Part shown: positions 45,781-56,987 of the stretch, one piece after another
Layout: every line of letters begins with the position of its first letter
Numbering within the stretch: the stretch's first letter is position 1
Assembly: GCA_942486035.1 (NCBI GenBank)
Contig: CALNXK010000008.1
Coordinates: 412,001-476,000, forward strand
Source of the DNA: Porites lobata
Lineage: Eukaryota; Cnidaria; Anthozoa; Scleractinia; Poritidae
Direction: 5' to 3'
DNA length: 64,000 bases
Position numbers and translations under genes: made by a program
Notes under the pieces: generated by a model
Told to the model about the DNA's origin: nothing
The model's database searches: none
The model's input: only the letters and a program-made list of their open reading frames with translations

Positions 45781-46571
45781 GCGTGGCACAGTGGTGAAGG
45801 ATCTAACTATAGATGGTCTTCAAAGCGACGTCATCAAATTGTAAAGTCAAAATAGCGAGGTTTTACGAATTCTTATTTACACTAGGTTGAAAATAAACAA
45901 AAAGTAAATCTATGTACAAGTTTCCATTCCCGTAGCATGTTTCATTTCGAAAGTACAGCAATTTGAACTTCCGAGTTTTCACAGTGCGTGACACCAAGTA
46001 GGAATGCTGTATTGTTGGAAAAAAGTCTCTCCTCTTGATTTTCCGCAGTGTAACCATTTCAAGTATAATATGTTTAAGCGCACATATGCTAGTTATCGAG
46101 TGAAAAGGAAGAGCTTTTATAGGAAAAGTGAACTCCGGGTGTTTTTTTTAATTTCCGGCGGCCACATTGGTGCACCAAAACAGTGCACCAATATGGTGTC
46201 TCCATACAAAGCTCTACAAAGGTGCGTGAGACGTGTCGGCAAATAACTCAGAAACTGTAGGCGTCAAAGACTTGAGACTTGGACAAATTGTTTAAAAATT
46301 AGTCTTTTATAACATTTAATTTTCTTGGCTTATTCCACTGGACGGTTTCCAATTTATTTTTTTGTTGCGTGACAGTGAAAACGATCTATAGCTAAGATAG
46401 AGAGCAAGTTCGAATTCGAGGCAAAATCATACTTTTACAATTTGTACATTTTTTTTCTTTTTAGTTTTTTGATCATTTCTTTTCCTTTGGCTGGTTTCCC
46501 TTTTTTCTCACTGCTGATCCTTTGAAGCTTCGGGAGGATGTTGCGATAACGTATTTCTAGTATAATATTTA

Positions 46572-48422
46572 GGGTGTGTTCCTTTCGGTGAATCCAAAAA
46601 CGGATTTTAGATCTTTAAACGTATTTCGCGTTCCTTTGGCAAATCCAAATCCGGATTTCTGATCTGGTGAATCCTTTTTGAAAAAGGATTCATTGGATTT
46701 GAAATCCGAAGAATCCAAATCCTGATCAACGGATTATTGATCTACGCTGTTCCATTTTCAGTGGACCCGAAAATAGTTAGATGATCCAGCGGTATTTCAG
46801 TATTCCCACAGATTTTCCTAGTTGCTGCCATTTGCCGTACAACGTCTGAAAACACTGGAAGATTGTTCCTGGTATCTTAAAATATCCATGTAATAACCAT
46901 TTGTCGCTAAAGATTGCTTAAAAACACAAATAAGTAAAAGGGACAAATGAACTATCTAACTACAAACTCGCTTGCAGACGAGATAGGCACTCGACCGTGT
47001 CACAAAAAAATCCGAGCTTCGAAACGGGATCAAACTAAGCCGACTACGTAACCTTTAGATAATTTTTGAACTTAAACGCGCTCCTTTTTTGATCTGTTAT
47101 GTTCCATCGTCGCTATTCGCACTGCCGACCACAAAACTCTGCACGGTATAATCACATAACTTGTCTAACAGTAGAAAACACGTCATTCGTTAAGAGGCTG
47201 TCATGCATATTGCACGCGTTTTCGAAAGGTTATACACCTGTCACTGGAACCTCACCCACCCCGGGGAGGTGTCGGGCATTAGCCATGAGGCAAAAAAACT
47301 GCCATAAGGCCCCATGTTAAGGAACACTTTTTCTGTCAACACCCCAACCAAATGAGGATAAACCCCGCCCAAGGGGGGGCAAGCTCTGTCTCAGTAAGCC
47401 CCATTGTTAGTTAGCTAGAAAAGTGAGGAGCATGGCGTGGAGAGTGGATCCTTACAGGAATCAGGACGAGAGAGAGTGTGAGCGACAGGCAGCAGCTGTG
47501 CACGCTTCATAAAACCACTCTCCTTCTGGAACACTGTCCCTTTGACTCACCAAACTAAACAAGAATCTGTGAAAAGCATTGAAAACATTTAAGACACCTA
47601 AAAAAGTACAAGCATTGTTGGAATTCAGTACGAAAAACATTTGCGGTGAGTTAAAACTAATTTTAAAAAAGAGCGTGGAAAAAATTTAGATAATTTGACA
47701 GGAGCACAGTTTTGGATTTTCCAACATAAATAAGCCAATTGTATTCAAAACAGGCGCAGGAATCAAGAATTCACAGGTACTTCAAAGACATTTTACTTAA
47801 AATAGTCAAAAATAAATCAGGACATCGCGAAGAAATTCCGGAACAACCGAGATAATTTAAGCTGAACTATATATAAGATAACTAAACCACTGGACAAAAA
47901 TCAGCGCAAATGTAATAAAAAAGGACGTATAAACACAGATGGGCTATCCTTTTTAAGCAAATATTTTAGTAAATTATCTGGAAATCACCTTTTTATTGTC
48001 CGCCCATCTTGAGCTCGTTTGTCCAAAAATGGCGGGATGAAAAAAATGCTTTGCTCGGCCTTGAGCCTGGGAACCATTCTCTCGCTCCATACTCCTCTCT
48101 TACCTCGATAGAAAAATTTTGTAATTCCCCAGCCCTAGGGCAAAGGAAAGAACTAAAATGAACTAATCTCCCACCCCTACAAGCAAGGCAACTCTGATAC
48201 TAAAATAGGTTAATTCCCCATCCCTTCGGCCCAATTAACAGAGCAAAGCCCTCGACACACCCCCAGTAATGCCCCATATCTCCCCAGGGTGGGGGTTTCC
48301 AGTGACAGGTGCATTGCCAAGGTTACAAATCCAATTTCGGATTTCACGTTCCTTTCGACCGCGAAAGGCAGCAAATCTAGGATCAAAAATCCGTTTTTGG
48401 ATTCGCTGAAAGGAACACACCC
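46572..48422. mobile_element. PIF/Harbinger-like element, 1.85 kb, TTA TSD
   Basis: GGGTGTGTTCCTTTCGGTGA at the left and the reverse of GGGTGTGTTCCTTTCAGCGA at the right form the ends. TTA flanks both (46569-46571 and 48423-48425). Repeated CAAATCCGGATTT and AAATCCGTTTTTGGATT motifs lie inside each end. No transposase ORF is recognisable. TTA target sites and this length suit a non-autonomous PIF/Harbinger relative. Another element (about 47235-48311) appears nested within. Confidence 0.78.
47235..48311. mobile_element. Inner inverted-repeat pair CACCTGTCACTGGAA
   Basis: CACCTGTCACTGGAACCTCA near 47237 mirrors the sequence ending TTCCAGTGACAGGTG near 48308. Similar CCCACCCCGGGGAGGTGTCG and CCCCAGGGTGGGGG blocks lie just inside. 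It is about 1.07 kb within the Harbinger-like element, so it is either a nested insertion or subterminal symmetry of the outer one. Confidence 0.5.
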
Positions 48423-48492
48423 TTAATGACAAAATGCATAATTTGCTTAACCATTATTAATGCCAGTAGTTGAATTCCAACCTGCAGCTTAC

Positions 48493-48768
48493 CTTCAAGT
48501 AGGCTCCGTGGATCAGTTGTTTTCCCACCATCCTGAAAAGAACAGTTATTATTATGTAACTTGTTACTTTCATTTGATTCTGCAGCCTGGGTTGGACCTG
48601 GAGGACATGGAAACTTCATGGGTCGCCTTTCTGCTTTATCAATGATACCAGCTTCTTCATCATCTTGGCTATTTGCACTGGCTTGGCAGTCAACTGTACT
48701 CATATTAAAAACTTCAACAGCTGGAATTGTTGTCTTCTCAAATATTTCTTCATCTGAATCATGTGCAT
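48493..48768 (-). CDS. Isolated acidic exon of an unidentified gene
   Basis: The 276 bp phase-1 exon between CATTTTGTTTAG and GAAG|GTAAGC encodes AHDSDEEIFEKTTIPAVEVF, then SQDDEEAGIIDKAERRPMKF and PCPPGPTQAAESN, ending TTDPRSLLEG. Splice sites are strong and the frame is clean, with a protein-like composition (acidic, then a Pro-rich turn). I do not recognise a domain. No partner exon was found within several kb, so introns are long or this is a relic. It lies only 70 bp from the end of the Harbinger-like element. Confidence 0.5.
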
Positions 48769-48779
48769 CTAAACAAAAT

Positions 48780-48818
48780 GAGAGAATAGGAGACTAATAA
48801 TTAGTCTCCTAATCTCTC
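48780..48818. repeat. Short hairpin GAGAGA/TCTCTC
   Basis: GAGAGAATAGGAGACTAAT pairs with ATTAGTCTCCTAATCTCTC around AAT. It lies immediately left of a larger perfect palindrome. Confidence 0.8.
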
Positions 48819-48829
48819 ATTTAAGTGTT

Positions 48830-48918
48830 AACTTAACTCCTCTCAGTCTGAACATGACAGTATGATTAATAATTATTATTAATCATACTGTCATGTTCAG
48901 ACTGAGAGGAGTTAAGTT
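48830..48918. repeat. Perfect 89 bp palindrome
   Basis: AACTTAACTCCTCTCAGTCT through ATGATTAATAAT is mirrored exactly to AGACTGAGAGGAGTTAAGTT, with arms of about 44 bp and no mismatch visible. There is no spacer beyond the centre. It would extrude a cruciform or form a hairpin RNA. A perfect arm match suggests very recent formation or gene conversion. Confidence 0.85.
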
Positions 48919-48974
48919 GAACTTAAATTGATGTTGACTAGGTGTAGGCCTCGACATGTTTTTACATAAAGGGG

Positions 48975-49255
48975 TTAACTGCGGCAGGATAAGCTCAGAT
49001 GGCAGAACGCTTGACTGCAGAGTGGCTGGTCGCGAGTTTCATTCCTAGGGCCAGACCAATACTCAGGGTCTTAAAATAACTGAAAAATGAAGGTACTGCC
49101 TTTGCACTGCAAGCAGCTAGACCTTCACGTGCCTCAGATGACCACGTTAAATGGTGGTCCCATCTCCAGTGTTGGAGACATAAATTTAAAAAGTGTCCGC
49201 AGTTAGTAATTTCATGCTAAATACATTGACAATCAAATAAAGTGCTTTAGTTATT
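48975..49255 (+). mobile_element. tRNA-derived SINE
   Basis: The 5' part carries a pol III promoter: an A box in GATAAGCTCAGATGGCAGAA and a B box in GGTCGCGAGTTTCATTCC, 30-40 bp apart as in a tRNA. A non-tRNA body follows (GACCTTCACGTGCCTCAGAT, ACCACGTTAAATGGTGGTCC). The tail is AT-rich (ACAATCAAATAAAGTGC). Length and layout fit a cnidarian tRNA-SINE. No cloverleaf tRNA is intended here, since the anticodon arm is not preserved. Confidence 0.75.
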
Positions 49256-50200
49256 TTATTTAGTTTTTGTTATAAATTGTAACTTCCAGGAGAATAGGTC
49301 TGCATAGTCAGAAAATAAAATAAACCAAAAGCAGCATCAAAGCAAACAATAATGTCTTTTTAATGAGTAAAGGTCAGATGAATTAAAAAAATTATCAAGT
49401 TAAAAGAGCTTAATAAAAATAGTCCACTTATAAAGTCCTAATATATAGTCCAGAAACTGCTTAATGCGTGAATTGTGTCCACCTTTGGGTCATGAAAATT
49501 TGGTTGTATATTTTTAATAGCGTGGTCATATTAATGAGGTTATAGGGTCACATTAAGGTGTAACATGCCTTAAACATCTACTACACATGAATACCTTTAA
49601 TTCTGCTATAACTCAATCTTTTTACAGTTATTTTTCAACCTTACAACTGCAATACATTGCAACTTAATGATGTAACTATACAAAACCGATCAGTACATGG
49701 GAGATGAGAAATACCCCTATGAGCCATTCTCTATATTGTAGCTTACTTGCAACACGTTAAACAGAAATAGCAAGTTCAAACAGTTTTGAAAAAGTCTGTC
49801 TTCACTAAGCTTCCTCACCAGGAAATTGAACAGGTTGTATTAACAGCGTAATTTTATAAAGAAAATAAGGACTAAAAGGTGGTGGCCTTGTTGGTCTTAA
49901 ATTATAATGGGGGTGGTTGGATTATGGTAACAAGTTTCCAATTAAGAGAATGAGTGGATTTTTGGCGAGACCACAAAAAAGGTCGTTGTAAAGTGGCAGT
50001 TCTATGGTGGCGGGGTTCCACTATCAAATGACTATTATATCATTCAGAAACTGCTGATTGAGAAGCTTTTGTGCTCCAAGCTGACTTATAAACAAGGCAT
50101 ATAATGGAACATTACTTTAAGAGGGTAACGAGGGGTCAGACCCTGAGGTGGAGCCTCCCCATATAAAACTTTGTTGTGGACCTGGGCCTCTCTTATATTG
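49256..50200. other. Gene-free AT-rich stretch
   Basis: No exons or bounded repeats were recognised between the SINE and the next large element. Confidence 0.5.
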
Positions 50201-50542
50201 ATGGATCTTAATTGCATAATTTTGGCACCCCTCGGTCAAGTATCGGTCAACACTATCACCCGATACTCAATGGACATGTTGGCTGACATATCAACCCACT
50301 CTCGATCGCTTTATCGGTCAATTTGTTGCCTTACATGTTAAGTGATAGTCGACCGAGAGTGGACCAGCATGTTAGCCGAGAGTGTTGGTTGGGTGACATT
50401 GTATGTTGATTGATAGTTGGCCGATATGTTGATCAATAGGCTACCAACATTTGGCTGATACTTAGTCCACTATTCTTCTGGAGGTTTATCAATTTTTTTC
50501 TCTATGTTACGAGTCAAATTTGATTACAGGTATACGTACTTT

Positions 50543-50621
50543 GATTGATTCTCAATTTCCTTTGTTTCCTAGCCCTAATTCATGAATAGTTTGGGTTAGG
50601 AGACAAAGGAAATTGAGAATC
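50543..50621. repeat. Hairpin GATTCTCAATTTCC/GGAAATTGAGAATC
   Basis: Arms of about 28 bp around CTAATTCATGAATAGTTT lie within the large element. There is no TSD and no function evident. Confidence 0.75.
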
Positions 50622-51000
50622 GACCTAGGTTAAAAAAATTTAACCTGAAATCAGTTTTGACCTGTAACATCTCAAATTTTTGTTGTTGCATTGTCCATAC
50701 AGTGATTTTTGAGGAGCTTTGGCAGTTTTAACCAGTATAGTGTCAAGAGTTAGGATTATTGCACGTGTCTGCATGATTTTTTTGTTCAAACATTAAAATA
50801 GCTCATTTATCGATTGCACACTGCACTGTGTCAAATGAAAAATGGTCGAACCTGGACATGCCAGAAGAATCATTATCTAATCTTAGAAGGCTGTGTACTT
50901 TGATGTTTATTTCATATTTCTAGATTACAAGTCTTTGAATCATCCTCAGTATATCCCGTTGTAGCCACATTTACCTGCAAAATGACTTCTGAGCAGCGAC

Positions 51001-51152
51001 TGTAGAAATTCCATACTGATGACGCATCATTACCCATACCTGGGTAGTGCCTCTGATTAGCTGAGGCAGATTTCCCATGTGGCATATGACCAAGCAGAAG
51101 AGCTACCCAGATCTGGGTAATGACAACACCATCAGTATGGAATTTCTCCAGT
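51001..51152. mobile_element. Short palindromic element related to the core of the 59875 MITE
   Basis: TGTAGAAATTCCATACTGAT mirrors ATCAGTATGGAATTTCTCCA, with inner CCCATACCTGGGTAGT / GCTACCCAGATCTGGG. The GCGACAGAAATTCCATGTTG segment at 59951 and CATCAGTATGGAATCGC at 60265 are the same motif, linking the two. Confidence 0.65.
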
Positions 51153-51305
51153 CATCAGTCAGACTTAATTTCGCTGGGAAAGCAGTGGTAGTGAGGCAAA
51201 ATGTAGGCTGTTTTCTCAGGCTATGGCACCAGCTGCCCCATTCTGATTAATTGGCAATTTTTCCTCGCTCGAGCCCGTATGGGCTCTGAGTCTATGATCA
51301 GGGCA

Positions 51306-51311
<6 letters not shown>

Positions 51312-51337
<26 letters not shown>

Positions 51338-51509
51338 GTCGGTCAAAAATATCGAGAAGAACTTTAGCTAGCAAAACACGATTCAGCCGCCATTGTTTTG
51401 GTTTTCAAAGCCGGCGCTGTAACATACAGCCTGGTAGTAGCTCAACCAATCAGAATGCAGCATTGACAATAGACCACTAGTTGGATTTTACTAACACAAA
51501 TTATATCAT
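51312..51509. mobile_element. MITE with TAGTAAAATCCAACTAGT ends
   Basis: ATAATTGTTTTAGTAAAATC then CAACTAGT is mirrored by ACTAGTTGGATTTTACTAAC ACAAATTATAT. It is about 198 bp with no coding capacity. It is nested in the 50201-52039 element. Confidence 0.7.
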
Positions 51510-52369
51510 ATGACCCTCCACTGATATCCCACAGACAATTGACAGTCACTGCATTGACTGGGTGTCGACTGGTATAATTTGGCCAAGTACTGACCGGTGC
51601 TTAGTTGACATATTGGTCAACATATTGACCAACACACGGTTGAGTGCAGGCTAACATATCAACCGATATGTCAGCCGATACATCAGCTGATATTCACTCC
51701 AGTATCAACTGACATATTAGATTGCAAAACAGTCTGTTTTTTTTTCTCAAAATCGGTTTAATAGTGTAAGAGTCTCACACGCTCGAGCTAGCATGTCTCA
51801 TTCTCTGTTTTCAGCCTCTCTCCAGACCTAATTTTGTTTGACTGCTCGCACGTACTTGAATACGCAAAAATACAGACTGTCGTGCAGTCTACTGGCATAT
51901 CCATCAACATGCCGACCGGCAGTCCACTAGTATGGTGATTGAGAGTTGGCTGATATGTCAGTCGACATGTTGACCGAGTATCGACCGATAGTGTAGACCC
52001 ATACTCGACCGAGGGGTGCCCAAATTACACAAGATCCATAAAATTGTTCTTAATATGTCAGATGATAAGAAAAAAACATATTGGAAACATAATATTACAG
52101 ATAAAAATAACTCTTCACAATTGAAGAGTTTTCCTAAAAGTGAGTATTTCTGTCTGCCTATATAATTGGAGGAAACTTGCATGGTTAACACTGTAGCGCT
52201 AGCTTCCTGTCTCGGCACCCCTAACTATAAACTTAACTTATATATAACCGACAAATTTGATCTGAATCCTAATTACTGCCTTACGAGAACGTTAACAATA
52301 AGAAGCTTTTATCTGTTATTGATTATCTTACTTCTTCTGCTACTATAGCCTCTGTTTCGACATAAAATA

Positions 52370-54090
52370 CCGTAAAATTCCGCAAGTAAGCCCCAGGGCT
52401 TACATTTTTCAAAGGCCCTTTTTGAGGGGCTTATTTTTGGACGGGCTTATATACGGAAGGAAAATTGCGTTTCAAAATCGGCTAGGCTTATACTCGGAGG
52501 GAAATTTGCGTCTCAAAACCGATTGGGCTAGCTTATAGTTCGAAGGAAATTTACGTCAGAAATTTGCAGAAAGGTTTTATTGAAAGTCACCTTGATGACG
52601 TAGACCTTTGTAAAACGCAGCCATGCAAGTACTTTGTCCATATATGCATAGGCGTACGGGCCATTTTTTGCCAGGGGGGGCGTTAAGCTATTTGCCCAAA
52701 AAATTCTCCCAAGTTGCGCAAATTTTTATGAAACAGTAGAAAAGAAACGAGGGCGATACGATGCAATAACGTAGGCCGTACTGGCATATAAAGGTCAATA
52801 CCTCCCAATTTTGAGAATAACTACGTCGCCATAGACAAACATTTGGAAAAACTGCTACCATAGTTTTATTAGATAAAGATGAAAATTTATCATGAGCAGG
52901 GTTTTAATGACATCGGAATTGTCATAGCAACGAAATGACGCCATTGTCTATTTTACTTGCAGCAATATTTCTCGGCACTGGGAACTATTCCTACAAAATT
53001 GTTCACGGGGAACTTTTTTCTCCAATAGTCGCCTCGATGTTCGTGAAGTTAAAACGGAATCATCATTATAGGAGCGTTATTGGGATATTTTGGGATGAAG
53101 GTTTTATCATTATAAATATGGGGAAAAAAATCTTGATGTTTGGCTGTTATTTGTAGAAAACGAAGCTCTTTTGACATGCAATTTCACCTCATAGTAGCTT
53201 TGCAATCTTTTTAAAAACGTGTGTAAAAGATATGATCATGGATATGGCTCCGGCCGATTGCTAGAGAGAAGGATTTCATTAGTATGTATCGAGGGGCTCT
53301 TGTTAGCGGTTTTGTAAACATTTCGGTCTACTTTAATAAATTACTGCTTGATAGATTTTTTAAAAAAATTAATATTCTTCTCGTAATTCGAGCGGATTAC
53401 TAGTCAGCCACTTCGTCATTTTCAGACCCACTGTTGCTGAGATGATTCTAGAAAGATATGCAGAAATTTATTCTAATCAATTCACAACTGGAAAGAGCCC
53501 ATTCCAGCCAGTGCAGTGCAGTACAGTGCTCACCAATGAAAACTATAAATATGTAAATCAACAAATGATACCCTTCCCTATAACCAGAAACTCATCACGC
53601 GCTAGGCAACCACTGTGAGTGTCTCGAGAGAATGTAACTGGATTATTACGCTGACTTCAGGATTTTTTCAGATTAAAATAGAAAATATTTGTCTCTTTAG
53701 ATTAATAAAAAAAACATGGAAACGTCTTTAAAAACTGGCTTTGCCCAAATTTTCTCTTGCTGCCCAAAAAATCTGAGTCGCCCAAAATTTGGGGGGGCTG
53801 CAGCCCCCTCGCCCCCCCGGCCCGTACGCCTATGTCCATATGGACCAAGGAAATCCAAGCCGAGAGTAAAGAGTGAACTCCGCAAACAGCAACAAACTGC
53901 AACACTTCTGGCAGCAATCATTTGGCACACGTAATACAAAAATTTATATATGTGTTGCTTTGTCATGAGGGCAATTTGCAAGTACAAGCCGCCGGGAGCT
54001 TATATTCGGAGGGGCGATTAACGGAGGGTTTTTGGCGTTACGAGTTTGGAGGGCTTATATTTGGAGGGGCTTTTTTTCGGAATTTTACGT
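52370..54090. mobile_element. CGTAAAATTCCG MITE, copy 2, interrupted by a 1.2 kb insertion
   Basis: The left part (52370-52630) and right part (53960-54090) match 40423-40697 and are flanked by TA. The middle is a different element at about 52644-53834. The insertion is therefore younger than this MITE copy. Confidence 0.75.
52644..53834. mobile_element. Element with CATAGGCGTACGG ends nested in the MITE above
   Basis: CATAGGCGTACGGGCCATTT at the left mirrors GGCCCGTACGCCTATG at the right. TCCATAT flanks both sides (52637-52643 and 53835-53841), an apparent 7 bp TSD. Just inside the ends are G-rich/C-rich tracts. The open frame 52935-53156 has no motif. It resembles a non-autonomous hAT-type element, judged from TSD length only. 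Confidence 0.65.
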
Positions 54091-54590
54091 TACAGTATGG
54101 AATCACGCCACTAGCCACGTAATAGCCGAGAAATGAAAAAACTCAAGCAGAAACAATTCCACCAGCAAACAACGATTTAAAATACCTTGTGAAGGCGTTC
54201 TTTCGCGGATTGATTCAGACTCTATCGGGTCGACGAATTTCATCCTCTCAGATCGATTTACTGTCTTGTTGGTGTGGCACAAACGTTTCGAAACTTGTCT
54301 TGACAACTGAAATGTAGAGGTAGATGTAGACGTGTTAAGGCAACTTTCAAACCGGAAACACACCCTCTCTCGTACGTCATTGCCGTTCCCACTGCCTAAT
54401 TTGGAAACAGGAAGGAAAACGAAAAAAGAGAAACAGGAAGTCAGGAACTGCTGTTTTTTTTGGGCGTCGTTGCAGGCTTTCGGCACTAACGAAAATGTGA
54501 GAATTTACATGAAGAAATAATATGCCTTTCTCATTGTAAAAATAAAGACATTATCGCAATAATAAATAAGCTATTACATGTAGGGTCGCA

Positions 54591-55057
54591 CACAGGGAGC
54601 CCGAACGCTGTTTTAACTAATAGAAAAAATCAGATGTATTTACGCTGTATTAGATAATAAAATACTAAGATGCATTGTCATTTGTTCCTGTCACTGTCTT
54701 TATAAGTCGTTTTGGAAGGGATTTGAATCCGATCAGAGATGGTTATTGAATAACATTGCTGGTTTGCGTTTGCTTGTCTGGCGCATCGTAAATAAGCAAG
54801 ACGCTCAAGTTTCGCCTCACGTTTCTAATATTGTCGCGTCTTATTTACGACGCGTCAGACAAGCAAACTCAAACACATTTGATAACCAGCAATGTTAAAT
54901 GTTAACCGTCTCTGGTCGGATTCAAATCCCTCCCAAAACGACTTATAAAGACCGTGACAGGAACGAGGGAAAATGCATCTTGTTATTTTATTAGCTAATA
55001 CAGCGTAAATACATCTAATTTTTTCTATAAGCTAAAACAGCGTTCGGGCTCCCTGTG
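54591..55057. mobile_element. Long-arm fold-back element, 467 bp, 6 bp TSD GTCGCA
   Basis: CACAGGGAGCCCGAACGCTG mirrors CAGCGTTCGGGCTCCCTGTG. The arms are about 225 bp each with moderate divergence and include AAATACAGCG-type and GACAAGCAAAC-type blocks on both sides. GTCGCA flanks at 54585-54590 and 55058-55063. There is no ORF. Confidence 0.85.
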
Positions 55058-55325
55058 GTCGCATTGCCATAATGATGCCATAACTTGTCAAGTATTGATA
55101 TCTCCGTACTCGTGGAGGAGAACATGTTCGTCGAAGACACTAACTTTGTGTCATTTATTATAGTTTTTTGAAATGAAAATAAACTTACCCTTTCTCTCCC
55201 TAGTTCCCTCCTGTTTTATTTTCGCGTTCGCGCTTTCTCTATTTCGCGGACCCGACTACCAGGAACTTGGAGACATTTACCCCCCAAAGCCTGGGTTTCA
55301 TATGGCGCGAAAATCCCAGGCGATT

Positions 55326-55533
55326 TAGCCTGCGTAGCAAGCGTTTCCGTTTGGTTTCGAAGCAAAGAAATACCGAGGAAGACTTTCGGTTTTGACCGCG
55401 CGAGAAATGAAACGAGAGCCAAAAAGTGAAAGAGGGGCTCTCTTGCTTGCGCCACTCCTTTTCTCGCGGTCTTTGACTCTCGTTCCTCGTTCTTTTCTCC
55501 TAAACCGCACAGAAACGCTTGCTACGCAGGCTA
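55326..55533. mobile_element. Mutator-like MITE, 208 bp, perfect 9 bp TSD
   Basis: TAGCCTGCGTAGCAAGCGTT mirrors AACGCTTGCTACGCAGGCTA. CAGGCGATT flanks at 55317-55325 and 55534-55542. Further arms TCTCGCGGTCTTTGACTC-like and GACCGCGCGAGAAATGA continue the symmetry. The open frames on both strands are palindrome reflections. Confidence 0.92.
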
Positions 55534-55839
55534 CAGGCGATTGGGATTTTACTTTTCGCCCAGCATCCCAGCTTTTGCCTATAGATATAGGCCTAGACTA
55601 CAACTATTACGAAAAATGGCCTAAAAATGTTTCCGGAAACTTCCAGATGTTTTTTCTGAATATCTCGAAAAAGTTCTAAATGTCTCAAAAATATCTGGGA
55701 AAATCCCAGACGATCTGGGATTTTACTGTTTCCCGATTGTCCCAGATTTTGCCGACTAATGAAAACTCGAAATCGTAGATATCCCCGATCGTCTGGGATG
55801 AACGAGGACAAATCTGGAGAATCGGGAGCGTTTCTATTT

Positions 55840-55987
55840 TAACCTGAGTATCAGGCCTTCCTAGGGGGCTAGGGGAGAGGAGATTTTAGATGGGGGAGGG
55901 GGAGGTGGAGAAGACTCTCCATCAGCTCTCTCCCTTTTTCGCTTCCATCTTTCTCCTTTTCCCCAGAAACGCATGATACTCAGGCTA
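55840..55987. mobile_element. Mutator-like MITE, 148 bp, perfect 9 bp TSD
   Basis: TAACCTGAGTATCA mirrors TGATACTCAGGCTA. TTTCTATTT flanks at 55831-55839 and 55988-55996. The inner region is purine-rich on one side (GGGGGAGGGGGAGGTGG) and pyrimidine-rich on the other. Confidence 0.85.
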
Positions 55988-56198
55988 TTTCTATTTTCCC
56001 GACTCGTCCCAGATTTCTGCGATGGTCGGCGATCATTCCAGACAAATTGAAAACTCAAATTTGTATCGTCGGGGACGTCGGCGATGGATTTCGCACATTA
56101 CCAATCCCCTAAATTGCTGGGCTCCAGTCCCCCTATCACGCAAGTTTCAATTTTTGGCGCACTTTCCATTTCCGGCCAAATTCATAGGGAGAATCCCC

Positions 56199-56690
56199 AG
56201 GGGGGGGTACTCGGGATTTCAAGTGACGGGGATGATCGAAGGATTTTTTGGGGTTTGAAATTTTCGATTCTGGGATTTTTTTGGGTACGAAAATTTGGTT
56301 TTATTCGTTATGTTCTGACCCGGGTTGGTCTTGTTTAGAGTTGTATATAACGTTACTGTTGAAACAAAACCGTTCTTGGGTGTCTCTAGCACCCGCTCCA
56401 GCTTGTTAAAATGACTGCCAGAAGAGGGAAAGGATATATTCAGATGGTATGATAAAAAAACAAACACGAGTGTTCAATTTCCAATGTTTTCCTTTGTGTT
56501 ATAGCATTCCCCTTTTCTGGAACTTTTAAGGGCCACAAAATCGGCATGGGATTTTTTGGGGGTTAATTTTTGGTCCAGGGATTTTTTGGGGTTTTGCTGG
56601 AAGCCCTAGGGATTTTTTTGGGTCTTGACTTTTGGCTCCATTCGATCATCCGCGTCACTTGAAATCCCGAGTACCCCCCTTGGGGAGAAT
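56199..56690. mobile_element. Element with GGGGGGTACTCGGGATTTCA ends
   Basis: GGGTACTCGGGATTTCAAGT then GATGATCGAA mirrors TTCGATCATCCGCGTCACTT GAAATCCCGAGTACCC. The terminal G/C runs meet AGAAT on each side, which may be a 5 bp TSD (boundary uncertain). GGGATTTTTTGGG motifs repeat inside both ends. It sits in a patch rich in ATCTGGGATTTT motifs (55690-56790) that is itself an older repeat. Confidence 0.7.
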
Positions 56691-56987
56691 CAGAGAGAGA
56701 ATTGTGGCGATTATCCGATATATCTGGGACGGTCGGCTAAAAGTGAAAGCCCCGATCATCTGGGATTTTCCCGTCTCGTCCCTTGCCTAGTCCCTTAACC
56801 TGTGATCAGGCGGTCAGATAAGAAGCGAAGAAATCGTTTACAGTAGATTCATAAAGACCCCATTGGGCTAACTAATCGTGCTAAGCGACAGGTAAAGACA
56901 TTTTTCAAGGTGAGACTTTGAATAAGTAATTCCATGGGATGCCTGTGGCACTCCCACGGTAAAAATCCGGTTCGGTTGTACCCAAAA

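Larger units (their letters stand above)
50201..52039. mobile_element. 1.8 kb element with GGCACCCCTCGGTC inverted ends and subterminal repeat arrays
   Basis: ATGGATCTT at 50201 and AAGATCCAT at 52031 are the outermost mirrored bases. GGCACCCCTCGGTCAAGTAT (50224) mirrors the sequence ending ACTCGACCGAGGGGTGCC (52020). The first ~250 bp and the last ~470 bp are built from a degenerate 12-15 bp motif (GACATGTTGRCCGAYAGT, GTYGRCYGATATGTY) repeated dozens of times. No transposase is present. Two or three smaller palindromic elements lie in the middle. Confidence 0.72.

Noticed and set aside
48975..49055. Possible functional tRNA gene from the A and B boxes
   Set aside because: No complete cloverleaf or acceptor stem is present, and a SINE body follows directly. 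It is a tRNA-derived SINE head.
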